A stretch of 28,851 nt of DNA from JBFGWM01 sp041588495 (GCA_041588495.1 JBFGWM010000003.1:1-28851); one strand, 5' to 3'. Shown: positions 1 to 9,208, numbered from the stretch's first letter. Notes: a model not told the origin generated them from the letters alone. Numbers and translations are program-made.

Positions 1-348
1 CGCCTTGTAGCCGAGGGCAAGGTCGGCCTGCAACGCCTGGGCCAGATTGGCCACCTTGAGCTGTTTTTCCTTCAGCAGTGCCGGCTGGTTCAGGAAGTGT
101 TTGCCGAGGGCCTCGCAGACATAGTGTACCGGGTCGCGGATCAGTTCCAGGAGCTGGAGGCGGGTAGCACTGTCGACCACGAGGTGGCCGAGTTCCTCGA
201 CCGTGGTATAGACCTGCCGGGAGGTCTCCCCGATGTTCGCCTTGGGAAGAGATTCCACCCACTTCTGAAATACCGGAACCGATGCCTCGCAAACGCTGAG
301 CTTGTCGAGGTTCTGTTCCGGAATCTTGAGCCGGTAATCGGAAGTCAC
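1..348 (-). CDS. FimW-like protein (c-di-GMP-linked surface-attachment family), 5' part only
   Basis: Only the first 116 codons lie in the window; the gene runs off the left edge. It starts at GTG 348, preceded by a good Shine-Dalgarno (GAGAGGA, minus strand 362-356) seven bases away. A stop lies upstream in frame and there is no ATG before it. The protein begins MTSDYRLKIPEQNLDKL and continues with a helical region containing NIGETSRQVY and EALGKHFLNQPALL. This resembles the N-terminus of the Pseudomonas FimW family (PA4958), reported as a c-di-GMP effector in surface attachment. In Pseudomonas that gene lies next to psd and rhdA, which also occur here a few kilobases away, so context supports the call. 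The ligand-binding part is outside the window, so function is inferred from family resemblance and neighbourhood only. Confidence 0.6.
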   Translation of the reverse strand, partial: MTSDYRLKIPEQNLDKLSVCEASVPVFQKWVESLPKANIGETSRQVYTTVEELGHLVVDSATRLQLLELIRDPVHYVCEALGKHFLNQPALLKEKQLKVANLAQALQADLALGYKA

Positions 349-377
349 CGCGGGGTCCTCTCGGGTGCCGAATCAAT

Positions 378-396
378 ATTATGGCTCATTATTATA
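378..396 (-). promoter_or_regulatory. Candidate promoter -10 region for the FimW-like gene
   Basis: An AT-rich island in GC-rich surroundings carries two -10-like hexamers on the minus strand: TATAAT (396-391) and CATAAT (383-378). Both are upstream of the GTG start at 348. No strong -35 is visible; GTCACT 17 bases before CATAAT matches three of six positions. The gap to the epmB stop is only 81 bases, so read-through from epmB is also possible. Confidence 0.4.
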
Positions 397-429
397 AGGC
401 AGTGACGGAAGTTGTGATGCCCGGTTGCC

Positions 430-1488
430 TCATTCACGGCAACGGCTCCACCCGGGTTCGGCTGTCACCGGCTGCTTGGCGAGCGTTCCGGGGACTTCCC
501 GGACCAGGCGCGGCAGCAGAAAGCCCGAGGTCCGGTCACGCAGTGCGGCGTGCAGGCGCAGAGCTTCGGCCTCGGGTACCGTGAAATGTGCGCTGCCGGA
601 CACCTGGTCCAGGAGGTGGAGGTAATAAGGCAGGACCCGCCCACGGAGCAGGGTTTCGCCCAGTTCCGCGAGGGTTTCCACGCTGTCGTTCACCCCGCGC
701 AGGAGGACGGCCTGATTGAGCAGGGTGGCGCCTGCCGCGGCCAGGCGGGCCAGTGCATTGATGACATGGGCGTCAATTTCCCGCGGATGATTGCAGTGGA
801 TCACGATGACCACGGGCAGGGGGTAGTCCCGCACCCACTCGACGAGCGCCGTGGTGACCCGTGCCGGAACCACCACCGGCAGGCGGGTGTGGAGCCGCAG
901 GCGCCGGATGTGCGGGATTGCCGCCAGGTCGTGCCCCATGCGCTGCAGGCGGCTGTCGGACATGACCAGCGGGTCGCCACCGCTGAGGATCACCTCGTGA
1001 ATCTCGGGGTGTCGCGCCAGCCAGGCCAGGATGCGTTTCCAGGCCTCGTCGCCGAGGCGGTTCTCGGCATACGGGAAATGCCGCCTGAAGCAGTAACGGC
1101 AGTGTACGGCGCAGGCCGGCCCGGCGAGCACCAGGGCGCGGCCGGGGTACTTGTGGACCAGGCCGGGAACCGGCAGCGCGTCCTGCTCCGCGAGCGGGTC
1201 CGCGGTGAAGCCGGGGGGCTGCGGGGCACTTTCCGCATGCAATGGGAGCACCTGGCGGAGAATGGGGTCGTCCGGGTCTCCGCGGCGCATCCGCGCCAGC
1301 AACGGTCGTGGGACCAGCACGGGGAACTGGCGGGCCGCGGCCAGCGCTCCTGGCCCGTCCGGCTCCCCGAGGCCCAGTTCGCGCAGCAGTTCAATGGGGT
1401 CACGGATCGCGCGGGCGATTTCCTCCTGCCAGGACACGGCAGGGGGTTCTGCACAGTCACGCGCGATCAGGGTATGATTAGCGCCCAT
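430..1488 (-). CDS. epmB: EF-P beta-lysylation lysine 2,3-aminomutase EpmB
   Basis: Radical SAM, PLP-dependent enzyme that converts L-alpha-lysine to (R)-beta-lysine, the substrate EpmA attaches to elongation factor P. The protein is 352 residues from ATG 1488, close to the family length; an earlier in-frame TTG at 1512 is less likely because AAGGGG (minus 1500-1495) is well placed for the ATG. The iron-sulfur cysteines of the CxxxCxxC motif are C126, C130 and C133 (CAVHCRYCFRRH). SGGDPL follows, a signature of the lysine aminomutase family. The lysine in the C-terminal segment GTLAKQPV (K338) is the candidate PLP Schiff-base residue by position. The gene diverges from efp with 37 bases between start codons, and epmA lies just beyond efp, so substrate supply, ligase and target are encoded together. 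Two genes of the system flanking the target leave little doubt about the role. Confidence 0.95.
   Translation of the reverse strand: MGANHTLIARDCAEPPAVSWQEEIARAIRDPIELLRELGLGEPDGPGALAAARQFPVLVPRPLLARMRRGDPDDPILRQVLPLHAESAPQPPGFTADPLAEQDALPVPGLVHKYPGRALVLAGPACAVHCRYCFRRHFPYAENRLGDEAWKRILAWLARHPEIHEVILSGGDPLVMSDSRLQRMGHDLAAIPHIRRLRLHTRLPVVVPARVTTALVEWVRDYPLPVVIVIHCNHPREIDAHVINALARLAAAGATLLNQAVLLRGVNDSVETLAELGETLLRGRVLPYYLHLLDQVSGSAHFTVPEAEALRLHAALRDRTSGFLLPRLVREVPGTLAKQPVTAEPGWSRCRE
1450..1478 (+). promoter_or_regulatory. Candidate sigma-70 promoter for efp
   Basis: TGCACA (1450-1455) and TATGAT (1473-1478) are separated by exactly 17 bases. They match the -35 and -10 consensus at four and five positions. 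The predicted transcript would begin near 1485, about 40 bases before the efp start. The site lies inside the 5' end of epmB on the opposite strand, so the two genes' expression may interfere. Confidence 0.45.
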
Positions 1489-1525
1489 TTCCCACCCCTT
1501 ACCGCCAGTCAACGGGTAACGATTT

Positions 1526-2098
1526 ATGGCGAACTATTCTACCAACGAATTCAAGTCCGGCCTGAAGGTCATGCTGGATAACGACCCCTGCGCGATTCTC
1601 GAGAACGAGTTCGTGAAGCCGGGCAAGGGACAGGCCTTCAACCGGGTACGTCTGCGCAACCTCAAGACCGGGCGGGTCTGGGAACGCACCTTCAAGTCCG
1701 GCGAGTCCATCGAGGCGGCCGACGTGATGGACATCGAGATGCAGTACCTCTACTGCGACGGTGAGTTCTGGCACTTCATGATGCCGGATACCTTTGAGCA
1801 GCATGCCGCCGGTAAGGAAGCGGTTGCCGACGCGGCCCAGTGGCTGAAGGAGCAGGACACCTGCACCGTCACCCTCTGGAACGGCGCCCCGCTGTCGGTG
1901 AGTCCGCCCAATTTCGTGGAACTCGAGATCATGGAAACCGATCCCGGTCTCAAGGGTGACACGGCGAGTGGCGGATCCAAGCCGGCGACCCTGAGTACCG
2001 GTGCGGTGGTCAAGGTGCCGCTGTTTCTGAATACCGGTGAGGTGATCCGGGTGGATACCCGCACCGGTGAATACGTCAACCGGGTGAAGGACGCCTGA
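1526..2098 (+). CDS. efp: Elongation factor P
   Basis: EF-P binds between the ribosomal P and E sites and restores peptide-bond formation when ribosomes stall on consecutive prolines. The 190-residue product has the usual three-domain length: an N-terminal KOW-like domain beginning MANYSTNEFKSGLKV and two OB-type domains. The tip of domain I reads KPGKGQAF, placing the modified residue at K34. A lysine with this context is the EpmA/EpmB type, unlike the arginine of EarP-rhamnosylated EF-P; the flanking epmB and epmA agree. The start is ATG 1526 with only a weak Shine-Dalgarno (GGGT). epmA follows after 16 bases on the same strand, so the two are probably co-transcribed. The HDOD protein at 4842-6377 contains eight consecutive prolines and is a likely client. 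Confidence 0.97.
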   Translation: MANYSTNEFKSGLKVMLDNDPCAILENEFVKPGKGQAFNRVRLRNLKTGRVWERTFKSGESIEAADVMDIEMQYLYCDGEFWHFMMPDTFEQHAAGKEAVADAAQWLKEQDTCTVTLWNGAPLSVSPPNFVELEIMETDPGLKGDTASGGSKPATLSTGAVVKVPLFLNTGEVIRVDTRTGEYVNRVKDA

Positions 2099-2114
2099 GC
2101 GTCGCCGCGCGCCA

Positions 2115-3044
2115 TTGAACCGACCTGAACTCCTGCGCCTGCGGGCGGACGTCCTGTTCCGGGTGCGCGCCTGGTTCAGGGAGCGCGGGGTCCTGGAGGT
2201 CGAAACGCCGCTGCGTTACCCGACGACCTCCAGCGAACCGCATCTCGCCTCGATTGCGGCCGGCCCCGGGCGCTACCTGCAAACCTCCCCGGAGTTTCCG
2301 ATGAAGCGCCTGCTCGCCTCGGGGAGTGGCGCGCTGTTCCAGATCTGCAAGGCGTTCCGGGCCGGCGAGTCCGGCCGCTTGCACAACCCCGAGTTCACCA
2401 TGCTCGAATGGTACCGTCCCGGCCTCGGCAGCGATGAGCTGGCAGCCGAGGTGGCGGCACTGATCGCTGCAGTTGTTCCGGGGTGCGGGGCGCCCGAGTT
2501 CCATGACTACCGCCGCCTGTTCCTGGACATCACCGGGCTGGACCCCGTGCACGCGGAGGATCGTGAACTGGCGGCGTGCGCCGCCGACAGGCTCGATTTC
2601 AGGGCCGCCACGGACCGGGGAGGTCTGCTCGATCTCCTGTTCGGAGGGTTGGTCGAGCCGCGGCTCGATCCGCGGCGCCCGGTGTTCGTCAGCGGTTTTC
2701 CGCTCGAGCTGGCGGAGCTTGCAGCCCTGCGCGATGACCCGGATCAGGTGCCGGTGGCGGACCGCTTCGAAGTGTTTCTGGGGGGCATGGAACTGGCGAA
2801 CGGGTGCCGCGAACTGCTCGACGCGCAGGCGGTACGCAAACGCTGGGAGCGTAACAATCGTTGTCGGGCGGCGGCGGGTCTGCCGGAAATCCCGGTCGAC
2901 GAGGCGCTGCTCGCGGCGCTCGACGGGGTTCCGGCGTGTTCCGGTGCGGCCCTCGGGGTGGACCGCCTGCTGATGATCGTTGCCGGGGCCACCCGTATTG
3001 CGGAAGTGCTGGCCTTTCCGGATGACGGTGGTGGGATGTTTTGA
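2115..3044 (+). CDS. epmA: EF-P--(R)-beta-lysine ligase EpmA
   Basis: Class II lysyl-tRNA synthetase paralogue without an anticodon-binding domain; it adenylates beta-lysine and transfers it to K34 of EF-P. The 309-residue length fits the family. Motif 1 lies around residues 25-32 (VLEVETP), motif 2 around 81-101 (FRAGESGRLHNPEFTMLEWY) and motif 3 around 278-288 (ALGVDRLLM). The substrate-pocket segment FLGGMELANGCREL is also characteristic. No ATG or GTG is available before the conserved region and an in-frame stop lies upstream, so the start is TTG 2115, 16 bases after the efp stop. A rare start may keep the ligase level low relative to EF-P (inference). The gene converges on psd with 10 bases between the stops. 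Confidence 0.95.
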   Translation: MNRPELLRLRADVLFRVRAWFRERGVLEVETPLRYPTTSSEPHLASIAAGPGRYLQTSPEFPMKRLLASGSGALFQICKAFRAGESGRLHNPEFTMLEWYRPGLGSDELAAEVAALIAAVVPGCGAPEFHDYRRLFLDITGLDPVHAEDRELAACAADRLDFRAATDRGGLLDLLFGGLVEPRLDPRRPVFVSGFPLELAELAALRDDPDQVPVADRFEVFLGGMELANGCRELLDAQAVRKRWERNNRCRAAAGLPEIPVDEALLAALDGVPACSGAALGVDRLLMIVAGATRIAEVLAFPDDGGGMF

Positions 3045-3054
3045 CCTGGCCCGT

Positions 3055-3936
3055 TCAGTCTTTTTTCTTGCGCGATGCCGGGCGGGTTTTCCCCAGCAGC
3101 GTGCCCAGCACCGTGGTGTCGCCGGCTGCCAGTTCCGGGTTCCAGTCCACCATGCCCTCCGGAAACACCACGATGACCGTGGACCCCAGCAGGAAACGGC
3201 CCATTTCCTCGCCGCGGTCGAGGGTGACCGTGGGCGCCGATTTGCCATAGCGCTCACTGCGCAGGCGGCGTCCGGCCGGCGCGACCAGCCCTGCCCAGAC
3301 GGTCTCGACACTGGCGACGATCATCGCGCCAACCAACACCATGGCCATCGGGCCTGCGCTGGTATCAAAAATTGCCACCACACGCTCATTCCGCGAGAAC
3401 AGTTCCGGAACCAGTCGCGCCGTGGTGTCGTTGACCGAGAACAGCTTGCCCGGGACATAGACCATCTCAGTCAGGGTGCCCTTGTACGGCATGTGTACGC
3501 GGTGATAGTCCCGTGGCGAGAGGTAGATCGTGGCAAAGCTGCCGTTGCGGAACGGTTCGGCGCGCTGTGCGTCGCCCCCGAGCAGTTCCACCAGGCCGAA
3601 GTTGTGTCCCTTGGCCTGGAAGATGCGGTCGTCGGTGATGGTGCCGATCTGGCTGATCGCACCATCGGCGGGACAGGCGATCTCGTTGCGGCCTGACACC
3701 ACCGGGCGTGCATCCTCGCGCAGGGCCCGGGTGAAAAAGGCATTGAAGTGTTCGTAGGCGTCCAGGTCGGGTTCTGCCGCTTCGGCCATGTTGACCTGGT
3801 AGATGCGTGCGAACTGGTGAATGAACAGGGTTTTCAACCAGTCCCAGCGACAGTTGGCGACGGCGCCCGCCAGGCGCGAGATGGCGTGCTGGGGCACGAT
3901 GTGCTGCAGCAGGACGAAGAGTTTCTCGAGATTCAT
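3055..3936 (-). CDS. psd: Phosphatidylserine decarboxylase proenzyme
   Basis: Makes phosphatidylethanolamine from phosphatidylserine at the inner membrane. The 293-residue proenzyme ends the conserved core with LGST: self-cleavage before S252 would give a short alpha chain carrying the pyruvoyl group and a large beta chain. The other residues of the self-cleavage triad are visible as D91 (PADGAIS) and H148 (YHRVHMP). The N-terminal segment LFVLLQHIVPQHAISRLAG is the usual membrane-associated helix. The C-terminus ends in a basic run (TRPASRKKKD), whose codons create the T-tract seen on the plus strand just after epmA. The start is ATG 3936, 18 bases after the rhdA stop, so rhdA and psd form a minus-strand operon, as in Pseudomonas. 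Confidence 0.97.
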   Translation of the reverse strand: MNLEKLFVLLQHIVPQHAISRLAGAVANCRWDWLKTLFIHQFARIYQVNMAEAAEPDLDAYEHFNAFFTRALREDARPVVSGRNEIACPADGAISQIGTITDDRIFQAKGHNFGLVELLGGDAQRAEPFRNGSFATIYLSPRDYHRVHMPYKGTLTEMVYVPGKLFSVNDTTARLVPELFSRNERVVAIFDTSAGPMAMVLVGAMIVASVETVWAGLVAPAGRRLRSERYGKSAPTVTLDRGEEMGRFLLGSTVIVVFPEGMVDWNPELAAGDTTVLGTLLGKTRPASRKKKD

Positions 3937-3954
3937 CTGTGTTTACCCTGCGGT

Positions 3955-4779
3955 TCAGTTTGCGACGGGCGTGTCAGGATCGTTACCCCATTCGGACCAC
4001 GAACCCGGATAGGCACGAATTTTCGGGTAGCCCAGGATGCGTGCCACCAGGTAGGTGAATCCCGAGCGGTGGTGGGTCTGGCAGTGGGTGACGATTTCCC
4101 GGTCGGGCGTGATGCCCAGCGCCTCGAGCTCTGCGCGGATGGCGTCCGCATCGCGCATGCGCAGGCCGCGCGCGGCATCCATCGCCAGGGTCCACTCGTA
4201 ATTGCGGGCGCCGGGGATGTGTCCGCCCTTGCGTGCCAGGACCCGTTGGCCGCAATACTCGGCAGGGGAGCGCGCGTCCCAGATCACCAGTTCAGGGTCT
4301 TCCAGGTGGGCGAGCAGGTATTCGCGGTCGGCGACCGGCTCGTCGCGGTAGCGAACCTCGATGTCGCCGGGCTCGCGACGCACCGCTTCATTGCTGACCG
4401 GCAGTTGGCAGTCGAGCCAGGCGCGCAATCCGCCGTCCAGGTAGGAATAGTTGGTGTGGCCGATGACATCCAGGGTCCAGATCAGGCGTCCCGCCCAGCC
4501 GCCGCCCTCGTCGTCATATGCGACCACGTGGAGGTCGGAGCGCAGCCCGATCTGGCGCAGGGCCTGTTCCAGTGCCGCGGGGTCCGGGAGATTCCCGGTG
4601 GCCGGTTGTACCCCGGAAACCAGTTGCGATGGCGACAGGTGCACTGCACCCGGCACGTGCACCTGCTGGTAGGTGGCGTCCTGGCAAAGGTCGACGATGA
4701 GCAGGCGCTCGTCGCCCAGTTTCGAAGCCAGTTCCTCCGGCGGGAGCAACAGCGGTAATTCGGGGGTGCCTGGGGGCAT
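3955..4779 (-). CDS. rhdA: Thiosulfate:cyanide sulfurtransferase, RhdA type (two rhodanese domains)
   Basis: The protein has 274 residues and two tandem rhodanese domains. The N-terminal one (about 10-125) lacks the catalytic cysteine. The C-terminal one (about 145-274) carries it at C233 in the loop CQTHHRSG, followed by GYPKIRAYPGSWSEWGN. The CQTHHR loop is the signature of Azotobacter and Pseudomonas RhdA, distinguishing it from mercaptopyruvate sulfurtransferases (CGSGVTA-type loop). The enzyme passes a persulfide sulfur from thiosulfate to cyanide or another thiophilic acceptor; the physiological acceptor is not evident from the sequence. It is immediately upstream of psd with an 18-base gap, the same order as in P. 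aeruginosa. The start is ATG 4779. There is no obvious signal peptide, so it is cytoplasmic. Confidence 0.92.
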   Translation of the reverse strand: MPPGTPELPLLLPPEELASKLGDERLLIVDLCQDATYQQVHVPGAVHLSPSQLVSGVQPATGNLPDPAALEQALRQIGLRSDLHVVAYDDEGGGWAGRLIWTLDVIGHTNYSYLDGGLRAWLDCQLPVSNEAVRREPGDIEVRYRDEPVADREYLLAHLEDPELVIWDARSPAEYCGQRVLARKGGHIPGARNYEWTLAMDAARGLRMRDADAIRAELEALGITPDREIVTHCQTHHRSGFTYLVARILGYPKIRAYPGSWSEWGNDPDTPVAN

Positions 4780-4841
4780 GTCGGGTATCCGGCGTGTCCG
4801 TTTTGCAAGTGCCGAATATTACAGGAACTTCCGGAATCCTG

Positions 4842-6377
4842 TCAGGCCGAGGTGCGGGCCAGGGTCTCGAGGCCGCGGGCCGCGCTCTCACAGATCGCAC
4901 GGACGCCCTTGAACTCGGCCGCCTGCAATGGGGCCGCCGAGTCGCCGGCATCGGCGTATACGATCGCCACGCTCCGTCCCGAGGCCACGATCGGCACGAT
5001 GAAGCAATCCTGTGCATCGCAGGCGGCGAGGAAATTCGGTGGGGTGATGGGCCGGAGTTTCCCGCGGTTCTCGGCGCGCAGCCACAGGGGCGCCGCCTTT
5101 TCCAGCAGGCGGTCGAAGAGGTCGTCCGGCTCAACCTGCAGGACCAGCCTCGGCAGGGCGTGCCCGGTCTCGAAGCCGCTGGCGAGCTGTCCCCGCAGGG
5201 TACGCTCCTTCGGGCGATACACGGCCACGAGTGCGCGGGGAAGCCGCAGGCCCAGGTGAACCGCGTCAAGGGTGGTCTGCAGGATGGCGAGCAGGTTCGC
5301 CGGTGGCCGTGGGTCGCCGGAAAGGGCCCTCATCGCCGACCGGACCCGGGCCAGGTCGGGACGCCGGACCGGGCAGAACGGCGGCGGCGGGGGTGGCGGT
5401 GGCAGCAGCAAACGGCTGCCGGGCGAGTAAGTCCCGCGGCCGCGGAATTCCCGCGATGCGCGCGCGGCGGTGGCGTGAATGCGCGTCGCGGCGGCGTCAT
5501 CCTCACATTGCAGCAGACGGGCGGCAACCCGCTTCCAGCGCCGCGCGCGGCGGTCGTACCAGTCAAGGTTTGCGGCCAGGGCCAGGAGGTTACCCAGGCA
5601 CACGTAGGTGCTGTCATGCATGGTGAACAAGCGCATCGCTTCCTGGCGCAGCGAATCGCGGCTGCCGGTTCCGCGGCCGCCAGCCGGGCGCGACAGGGCG
5701 GCCCACAGCAGGGGGCTGTCCTGGGTGGCCCCGTCCAATACCGGCTCCATGAAGCGGTGCAGGGCAAAATGATGAAACCAGGCGCTGGCGAGTTGCAGCC
5801 AGGAGCAGCCCAGGGTCTCGCGCACGCGCTCCGCCATTCGCGGATCACCGCAGCCGTCGATGCGTCCCAGGCGTCGAGCCCGCGCCGGTTCCGCCAGGGC
5901 CAGGCTCCAGGCGGGCGCAAGCCACAGCATGCTCAGCCAGAACCCCTCCCGCGCGTTGGCACGGCGACGCAGGGTCAGCCACGATTCGACCTGGGCGGCG
6001 GCATGGTAGGCCGTTCCCAGCAGTTCGCGGTAGAGCAGGAGGCCCGGCTCGGTGGAGTCGGGGTCGATGACGTCGAGGTTCGCGGTGAGGCTGCGGAGGC
6101 GGGCGACGCCCAGCAGGCTGAGGGCGTGTTCGAGGTCACGGATGGCCACCTCGCGGCGCAGGCTGAGCGCGTTCGCCTCACGGAATACGTGGAAGCAGAG
6201 CGCCGGGTCTCCCGCCACCATGCGGCCGACGCTGCGCATGCTGGGATCGGATTCCACCAGCATCGCATCGAGCGCGCGCGGGGTGCCCGGAAGGATCGGC
6301 AGGGACTGCCCGCCGAGGCGGGCGACCCATGCCGCCGCGGCATCGGGGTTGTTCTTGTTGCCTTTGGCGGTCGTCAT
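4842..6377 (-). CDS. HDOD-domain protein with polyproline linker and C-terminal GAF-like domain
   Basis: The protein is 511 residues from ATG 6377; an in-frame GTG at 6395 would add six residues, and neither has a clear Shine-Dalgarno. The N-terminal part (about 15-290) fits the HDOD superfamily: LPILPGTPRALDAML, DPALCFHVFREAN and ISLLGV-like LSLLGVARLRSL are typical of its first helices. HDOD domains are catalytically dead relatives of HD phosphohydrolases, usually found in regulators. A run of eight prolines (residues 326-333) separates it from a C-terminal region (about 365-510) that reads like a GAF domain: LGLRLPRALVAVYRP, then CFIVPIVASGRSVAIVYAD. No phosphotransfer or DNA-binding motif is seen. 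I recall a protein of this type at the same position in Pseudomonas. The output is unknown; a signalling or scaffold role is inference. Confidence 0.75.
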   Translation of the reverse strand: MTTAKGNKNNPDAAAAWVARLGGQSLPILPGTPRALDAMLVESDPSMRSVGRMVAGDPALCFHVFREANALSLRREVAIRDLEHALSLLGVARLRSLTANLDVIDPDSTEPGLLLYRELLGTAYHAAAQVESWLTLRRRANAREGFWLSMLWLAPAWSLALAEPARARRLGRIDGCGDPRMAERVRETLGCSWLQLASAWFHHFALHRFMEPVLDGATQDSPLLWAALSRPAGGRGTGSRDSLRQEAMRLFTMHDSTYVCLGNLLALAANLDWYDRRARRWKRVAARLLQCEDDAAATRIHATAARASREFRGRGTYSPGSRLLLPPPPPPPPFCPVRRPDLARVRSAMRALSGDPRPPANLLAILQTTLDAVHLGLRLPRALVAVYRPKERTLRGQLASGFETGHALPRLVLQVEPDDLFDRLLEKAAPLWLRAENRGKLRPITPPNFLAACDAQDCFIVPIVASGRSVAIVYADAGDSAAPLQAAEFKGVRAICESAARGLETLARTSA

Positions 6378-6434
6378 CGGGCCGGGTTCGCGCACCAGAT
6401 TTTGCAGGGAGATGATAGGGCTATTAAGGACGTT

Positions 6435-7409
6435 TCAGCGCGATTCTTCCATCTCCGCCGCGAAAGCCTGGAAACTTTCCAGCCTGCGCGTCTGAATTTC
6501 CCCGTTATCCACGGCGGTCACGATTGCGCATCCGGGCTCGTCGCGATGCCTGCAGTCGCGGAAGCGGCAGGTGCCGAGGTGCGGTCGGAATTCCACGAAG
6601 CAGCGTTCCAGGTCGCGCCGGTCCATCGGCAGCAGGGGAAATTCCCGGATGCCCGGGGAGTCAATCAGGAGCCCACCACCGGCAAGGCGGTAGGAGCGCG
6701 TGGTAGTGGTGGTGTGGGTGCCGGTACGCGTGCTTGCCGAGAGTTCGCCGATCTCGACGACGGCGTCCGGGGCGAGGGCGGATACCAGTGAGGACTTGCC
6801 GACCCCGGACTGGCCCACGCAGGCGCAGCAGCGATCTCCGACCAGTTCCAGTACCGCGTCCATGCCCACGCCGGTGCGGGCGGAGCAGTGCAGGAGCTGG
6901 TAACCCAGCGTGGCGTATTCGGCCAGCCCGGCGCCGGCCTCGCGGTATTCCGGATCGTCGAGGTCGCACTTGTTGTACAGCAGCGCCGGCGTGATGCCGG
7001 CATGCTCGGCGGCCACCAGGTACTGGTCGATCACCCGCGGATCGGGTGGTGGCTCGGGTGCCGAAACCACCAGCAGCAGCTCGAGGTTTGCCGCGAGCAC
7101 GCGGGCCTCGCCGCGGGGACCGGGCCGCGCCAGCTCGGTGCGTCGCTCGTTGCGTGAAAGGATGATGCCGGCACCGCCATCGAGGTACTCGAAGACCACC
7201 TCGTCCCCGCACACGATGTCGTCCAGGTTGCTGCGCAGATGACAGTGCACCGGTTCAACGCCGTCGAAGGGTTCGACTTCGGCATGCTGACCGAGCCGGA
7301 CCCGCACCCGGCCCGTGCAATGTTCACCGAGCTCGCGGTCTACCCAGGTCTGTTCCTGCCGGTCGCGCACCCGGCGTTTCTGCTGCAGTGTCAGGCGGCG
7401 CTTGGCCAT
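6435..7409 (-). CDS. rsgA: Small ribosomal subunit biogenesis GTPase RsgA
   Basis: Circularly permuted GTPase that checks late maturation of the 30S subunit. The 324-residue product has an N-terminal OB domain, then the G motifs in permuted order: G4 NKCD (146-149), G1 GQSGVGKS (199-206) and G3 DSPG (250-253). The zinc-binding C-terminal domain shows C281, C286, H288 and C294 (CRFRDCRHRDEPGC). The first residues (MAKRRLTLQQKRRVRDRQ) form the basic N-terminal tail that contacts rRNA. The start is ATG 7409. It is transcribed away from orn across a 150-base gap, the same divergent arrangement as in other gammaproteobacteria. The HDOD gene follows about 57 bases downstream on the same strand. Confidence 0.97.
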   Translation of the reverse strand: MAKRRLTLQQKRRVRDRQEQTWVDRELGEHCTGRVRVRLGQHAEVEPFDGVEPVHCHLRSNLDDIVCGDEVVFEYLDGGAGIILSRNERRTELARPGPRGEARVLAANLELLLVVSAPEPPPDPRVIDQYLVAAEHAGITPALLYNKCDLDDPEYREAGAGLAEYATLGYQLLHCSARTGVGMDAVLELVGDRCCACVGQSGVGKSSLVSALAPDAVVEIGELSASTRTGTHTTTTTRSYRLAGGGLLIDSPGIREFPLLPMDRRDLERCFVEFRPHLGTCRFRDCRHRDEPGCAIVTAVDNGEIQTRRLESFQAFAAEMEESR

Positions 7410-7492
7410 GCTTGTGGCGCGGTTCGGATCATCGGGTTTCCGGCCCCGGCGGGGAGGCGTGCCACGCCCCGTTCGGGCAGGGTGGAATAAAG

Positions 7493-7521
7493 TTAGCCAT
7501 TATGGGAGCAGTTGTTACAAT
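7493..7521 (+). promoter_or_regulatory. Candidate extended -10 promoter for orn
   Basis: TGTTACAAT (7513-7521) is an extended -10 element: TG, one base, then TACAAT matching five of six positions. TTAGCC lies 17 bases upstream (7493-7498), a weak -35, as is common for extended -10 promoters. Transcription would begin near 7528, giving a leader of roughly 30 bases before the ATG at 7560. Confidence 0.5.
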
Positions 7522-7559
7522 TACAAGGACGTCGCGGGGCTTGGGGACGCGTTCTAGAC

Positions 7560-8088
7560 ATGCTGTCAGAAACGAACCTGGTCTGGGTTGACCTGGAAAT
7601 GACAGGGCTCGACCCGGACACCGATTACATTATCGAGATCGCGACGATCGTCACCGATCAGGATCTCAATATTCTCGAGGAAGGTCCGTCCATCGCGATC
7701 CGCCAGCCGGATGCGATCCTGCAGCGCATGGACGAGTGGAACACCACCCACCACGAACGTTCCGGCCTGACCGGCCGGGTGCGTGCGAGCGGCGTCGACG
7801 AGAAGGGCGCGGAGGAGGAGACCCTCGAGTTCCTGCGCAAGTATGTGCCGCCGGGACAATCCCCGATGTGCGGCAACAGCATCTGCCAGGATCGCCGCTT
7901 CATGTACCGGCACATGTTGGAGCTGGAGCGATTCTTTCATTACCGCAACCTGGACGTGAGCGCGATCAAGGAACTCGCCCGGCGCTGGCGGCCGGAACTG
8001 GTGGAAGGGTTCACCAAGAAAGGTTCTCACCTGGCCATGGAGGACATCAAGGAATCCATCGCCGAACTGCGCTACTACCGCGAGCACT

Positions 8089-8102
<14 letters not shown>
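7560..8102 (+). CDS. orn: Oligoribonuclease
   Basis: DEDDh 3'-5' exoribonuclease that degrades 2-5-mer RNA, including pGpG, the product of c-di-GMP hydrolysis. The 180-residue length is exactly typical. Catalytic residues are visible as D11 and E13 (WVDLEMTGLD), D111 (CQDRRF), H157 and D162 (KGSHLAMEDIKES). The start is ATG 7560, aligned with the family N-terminus; an in-frame alternative 48 bases upstream would add a non-conserved stretch. The last 14 bases overlap the 3' end of queG on the opposite strand. Because c-di-GMP turnover depends on this enzyme in many gammaproteobacteria, it is functionally connected with the adhesin and FimW-like genes of the window (inference). Confidence 0.97.
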
Positions 8103-9198
<1,096 letters not shown>

Positions 9199-9208
9199 GT
9201 CGGTCGCT

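Noticed and set aside
3043..3066. Possible intrinsic terminator after epmA: GACCTG/CAGTC stem followed by six T
   Set aside because: The stem is only five pairs with a bulged C, and the T-run is explained by the lysine codons at the psd C-terminus. It may still act weakly.
4794..6791. 665-residue plus-strand ORF opposite the HDOD gene and the end of rsgA
   Set aside because: It crosses two well-supported minus-strand genes, has no recognisable domain and is a GC-bias shadow.
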